DNA of 64,000 nucleotides, taken from Onchocerca lupi (taxonomy: Eukaryota > Nematoda > Chromadorea > Rhabditida > Onchocercidae). Numbering within the stretch: the first letter of the stretch is position 1; every line of letters starts with the position of its first letter. The stretch spans positions 1-64,000 of the forward strand of contig JAOVVO010000319.1 in the NCBI GenBank assembly GCA_028564675.1. The letters are read 5' to 3'. A model generated the notes under the pieces. That model ran no database searches. It was given only the letters and a program-made list of their open reading frames with translations, and was not told where the DNA came from. Made by a program: the position numbers and the translations under genes. Below are positions 61,622-64,000 of the stretch, one piece after another.

Positions 61622-64000
61622 ATGATGCAATCGCAGCCGACTTATACCGTTGACCAGGTAAGTCAACTTTGCATTATATTAATAATCATTGACTCGATTA
61701 AACTATTTAATACCAATTTAATTAATTGTTATCGTCAAATTACTGGTGCAATTTTTGAGTTGCATAATTTTGGTAAATATTTACAACTGTTTCTAATTAG
61801 TGATTTCCATTCATTGATCGAATGATTTCAGTATTATTGCATCCAGTTCTTTTTTTTTCCTTAGTGTAGATGGTTGATTATGCTATGAAACAAAATTTCA
61901 TCCAACTTTTTGATGCTTACATTGTCTTTCAGACAATATACTATTCTTGAAATTTGGGAATGGAAAAGACTAATTGACTCTAACTACTTGATTTTGAGGA
62001 CATTGTTCTTTGTAAACGATATTATTAGGCCAAAATGATAGATATTAGTCTGCTGATAATTACGTCTCATTTCTATATCTTCACATTATTGGACTGTTTT
62101 TGCAGAAAATAGAATGAGTGAAAAATTGTACCGAAAATTTCTAAATGGAGAAAATTTGAATCATCAATTTCTTTTTTTCCTTCAAAAGCAATTTTTTATC
62201 CTTAATTAAATTTTATTGACAAAAAAATGGAAAGTCGAAAAAATATTTGTTAAAATTCCAGTACATTAACTTAATAAATTGAATTATTCATATTTTGCTG
62301 GCAGTTTCAACTTTGGTGAATGCTGTCATTATGATTATTTTCGACTTTTCTTTCTGCTAAATGTTCTCTAACAAAAATTAGCCATTAATCTATTGCAAGT
62401 TACAAATTAGTCGATTATTAAAGAAATTTACGGATTGCTAAGAGTTTATTAATGAAAACCAAAATAATTAAAATGACATGTTATTAGTGATGGTTAAAAT
62501 ATCATACTTTTTTCTTAAAATTTGAACAATCTAAATTGGTAATTTTTTTATAGGATGAACCAGGAAAAACGGAACAAACGGATTACAAATTTTGGTGTTG
62601 TCATTGCAACAGAAATGGGATAGATGACGTTACAAGAATCAATGATAATTCAGCGTTATCCAATGGTTCCTAGTTTAATATTTTGATTTTTTTGATTTGA
62701 TTTGATTTGATTTGATTCATAAATGGAAATAGTTTGGTCTAATAATTTCGTCAAATTATTGTTTATTTCGTTTTGAAATTTTTATCAATTATTCACATTA
62801 CCTTACATTTTTATTTGCATTTTAATCAATTATGAAACACCCATTAAAATCAGTTTGTCTGTTTTTTTAAATATTGTTTTTACATAAATTTCATGTAATA
62901 TTTTGATTTTTAAATGAACACACAATAGATACACACGTGGGTAAATGCTATATTGGATAGACGTGAATATACGCAATTATATATATGCATACGTGTACAC
63001 TTATATACTCTTCTATTTCTGGCGTGTCTAATAATCAAATTCAAAAGTTTTATGGAAAAATTTTCCAATTTTTCCATAATATAATTTTATTATAGGCGAT
63101 GTGGTTACCCGGCAACCACTTCCGAGCAATGAAAATAATTATGTTCATAATAATTTAAACTTTTCTAATTACGTTTCTGAAACCAAAAGTGATTTCTACG
63201 AAAGAAAACACGACTTAGACAGTGATAATGAAATGAAAACCAATATGAAAAGGTATATTTCCATAATTATTGAAATTGTTTCAAATGGCAGTAGATATTA
63301 ATCTTGGTAATCATGATATGTGATAAGCTTAAAAAGATTCTATTGTTAATTTGCTTATGGTTCTAATTATTAATTTTCCTATGGATTCATGGTTCAGCGA
63401 AGAAAGCATGTTAATTGAGGAAAATATTTTCTACGTTCACTTTATATTATTATGGAAATATTTCAATCTCATACGATACAACAAATTCGTTACATCCTTT
63501 CTAATTGATCAATTCACATCGATTATTTAAACTAGTAATAAGGCATCATCATTACAGCTAACTTTCCAGGTTGGAAGAAGAAAGTACAAATATAACGAGT
63601 ACTGTACTGGATAATCTTATCAATGAATCAAGAAAAATGGAATCAGAAGAAGAACTGACAAAGTATGAGCAAAAGGTATATCTATTAGTTTTTAGTATGA
63701 ATCATTCGATTCAAAATGCTACCCATCAAATTTATCAATGCATATTGCCAATAATTAATTTTTCTATCTGTGCACAAAATTAATTAAATGCTCGCACATA
63801 TTTTAAGTAATGATAGATACTTTCTATAGTTGAAATGAAAGAGATAATGTAAGTGAAAGAAGTGGAGGTTAGTTATTACTGGAAGCGATTTGCGACTTAT
63901 TGGTAGAAATGGAATGGAAAACAGCTTAAATTAAAAATAATTATTGTGGAGGTGAAGTTGACAAGATAATATATTTCTATATGCACGCAGGATTTTTGCA
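61622..64000 (+). CDS. Unidentified gene, 5' part, runs off the right edge
   Basis: Four exons join without stops: 61622-61657 (GTAAGT donor), 62554-62665, 63096-63252, 63570-63675. A fifth probably starts at 63991 after ATGCACGCAG. The acceptors are T-rich (TTTTTTTATAG, TTTATTATAG, CTTTCCAG), which makes this a convincing gene although the protein is unknown. The first 137 residues begin MMQSQPTYTVDQ, then DYKFWCCHCNRNG (a Cys/Trp cluster, perhaps metal-binding or acylated, which is inference only). A long polar Asn/Ser/Glu-rich region follows, including RQPLPSNENNYV, an acidic DLDSDNE run and a probable helical EEE/K segment near the end. There is no signal peptide, and no transmembrane segment so far, so a cytosolic or nuclear protein or a low-complexity N-terminal tail is likely. 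The ATG choice rests on the nearby acceptor; another ATG follows immediately. Confidence 0.72.
62691..62717. repeat. (TTTGA)5 microsatellite
   Basis: Five exact TTTGA units with flanking partial units, in the intron between exons 2 and 3 of the right-hand gene. Confidence 0.9.

Noticed and set aside
1..64000. tRNA, rRNA, CRISPR or bacterial operon features
   Set aside because: No GGTTCGAATCC-type B box, SL1 leader, rRNA core motif or regularly spaced repeat array was found by reading both strands.

Overview
This is a eukaryotic window, most likely from a parasitic nematode. A spirurid (filarial-type) species is my best guess, but the sequence does not prove it. It is very AT-rich, full of homopolymer and AT/ATT tracts, and its genes are split into short exons by introns of about 100 to 1,400 bases. 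Introns begin GT and usually end in a T-rich tract plus (T)TTCAG or TTAG. No tRNA, rRNA, operon-type bacterial signal, CRISPR array or intact transposon is visible.

Three genes are well supported, and all had to be assembled by hand from exons. (1) 16271-19936, + strand, seven exons, 305 aa: a beta-1,3-glucuronyltransferase (B3GAT / GlcAT, the family of human B3GAT3 and C. elegans SQV-8/GLCT), a type II Golgi enzyme with the DDDN metal-binding motif. (2) 22108-26877, - strand, nine exons, 389 aa: a complete secreted Wnt ligand with 24 cysteines after the signal peptide and the acylated-serine motif CHGVSGSC. It is closest in motif to Wnt5, the class of C. elegans CWN-2. (3) 61622-64000, + strand: the first four exons, and probably the start of a fifth, of a gene that runs off the right edge. 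Its N-terminus has a Cys/Trp cluster and I do not recognise it.

Layout: 1-10.9 kb is AT-rich and holds no gene I can defend, but has two GC-richer islands and a decayed tandem repeat near 4.2-4.6 kb. A weakly supported small gene model spans 10989-14554. The glucuronyltransferase and Wnt genes lie tail to tail (16.3-26.9 kb) with 2.2 kb between their stop codons. From 27 to 61.6 kb is a gene-poor stretch of about 34 kb on the 5' side of the Wnt gene. It contains simple repeats, a few GC-richer islands and one short candidate exon. The orphan gene starts at 61.6 kb.

The glucuronyltransferase would complete the glycosaminoglycan linker needed for heparan sulfate proteoglycans, which bind Wnts. 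The pairing is suggestive, but chance adjacency is the default. The clearest unexplained structure is in Wnt intron 2: a perfect 29-bp-arm hairpin abutting a perfect 41-bp tandem duplication. Many open stretches of 60-130 codons in this window have no gene signature, and at this base composition a handful of about 100 codons is expected by chance.
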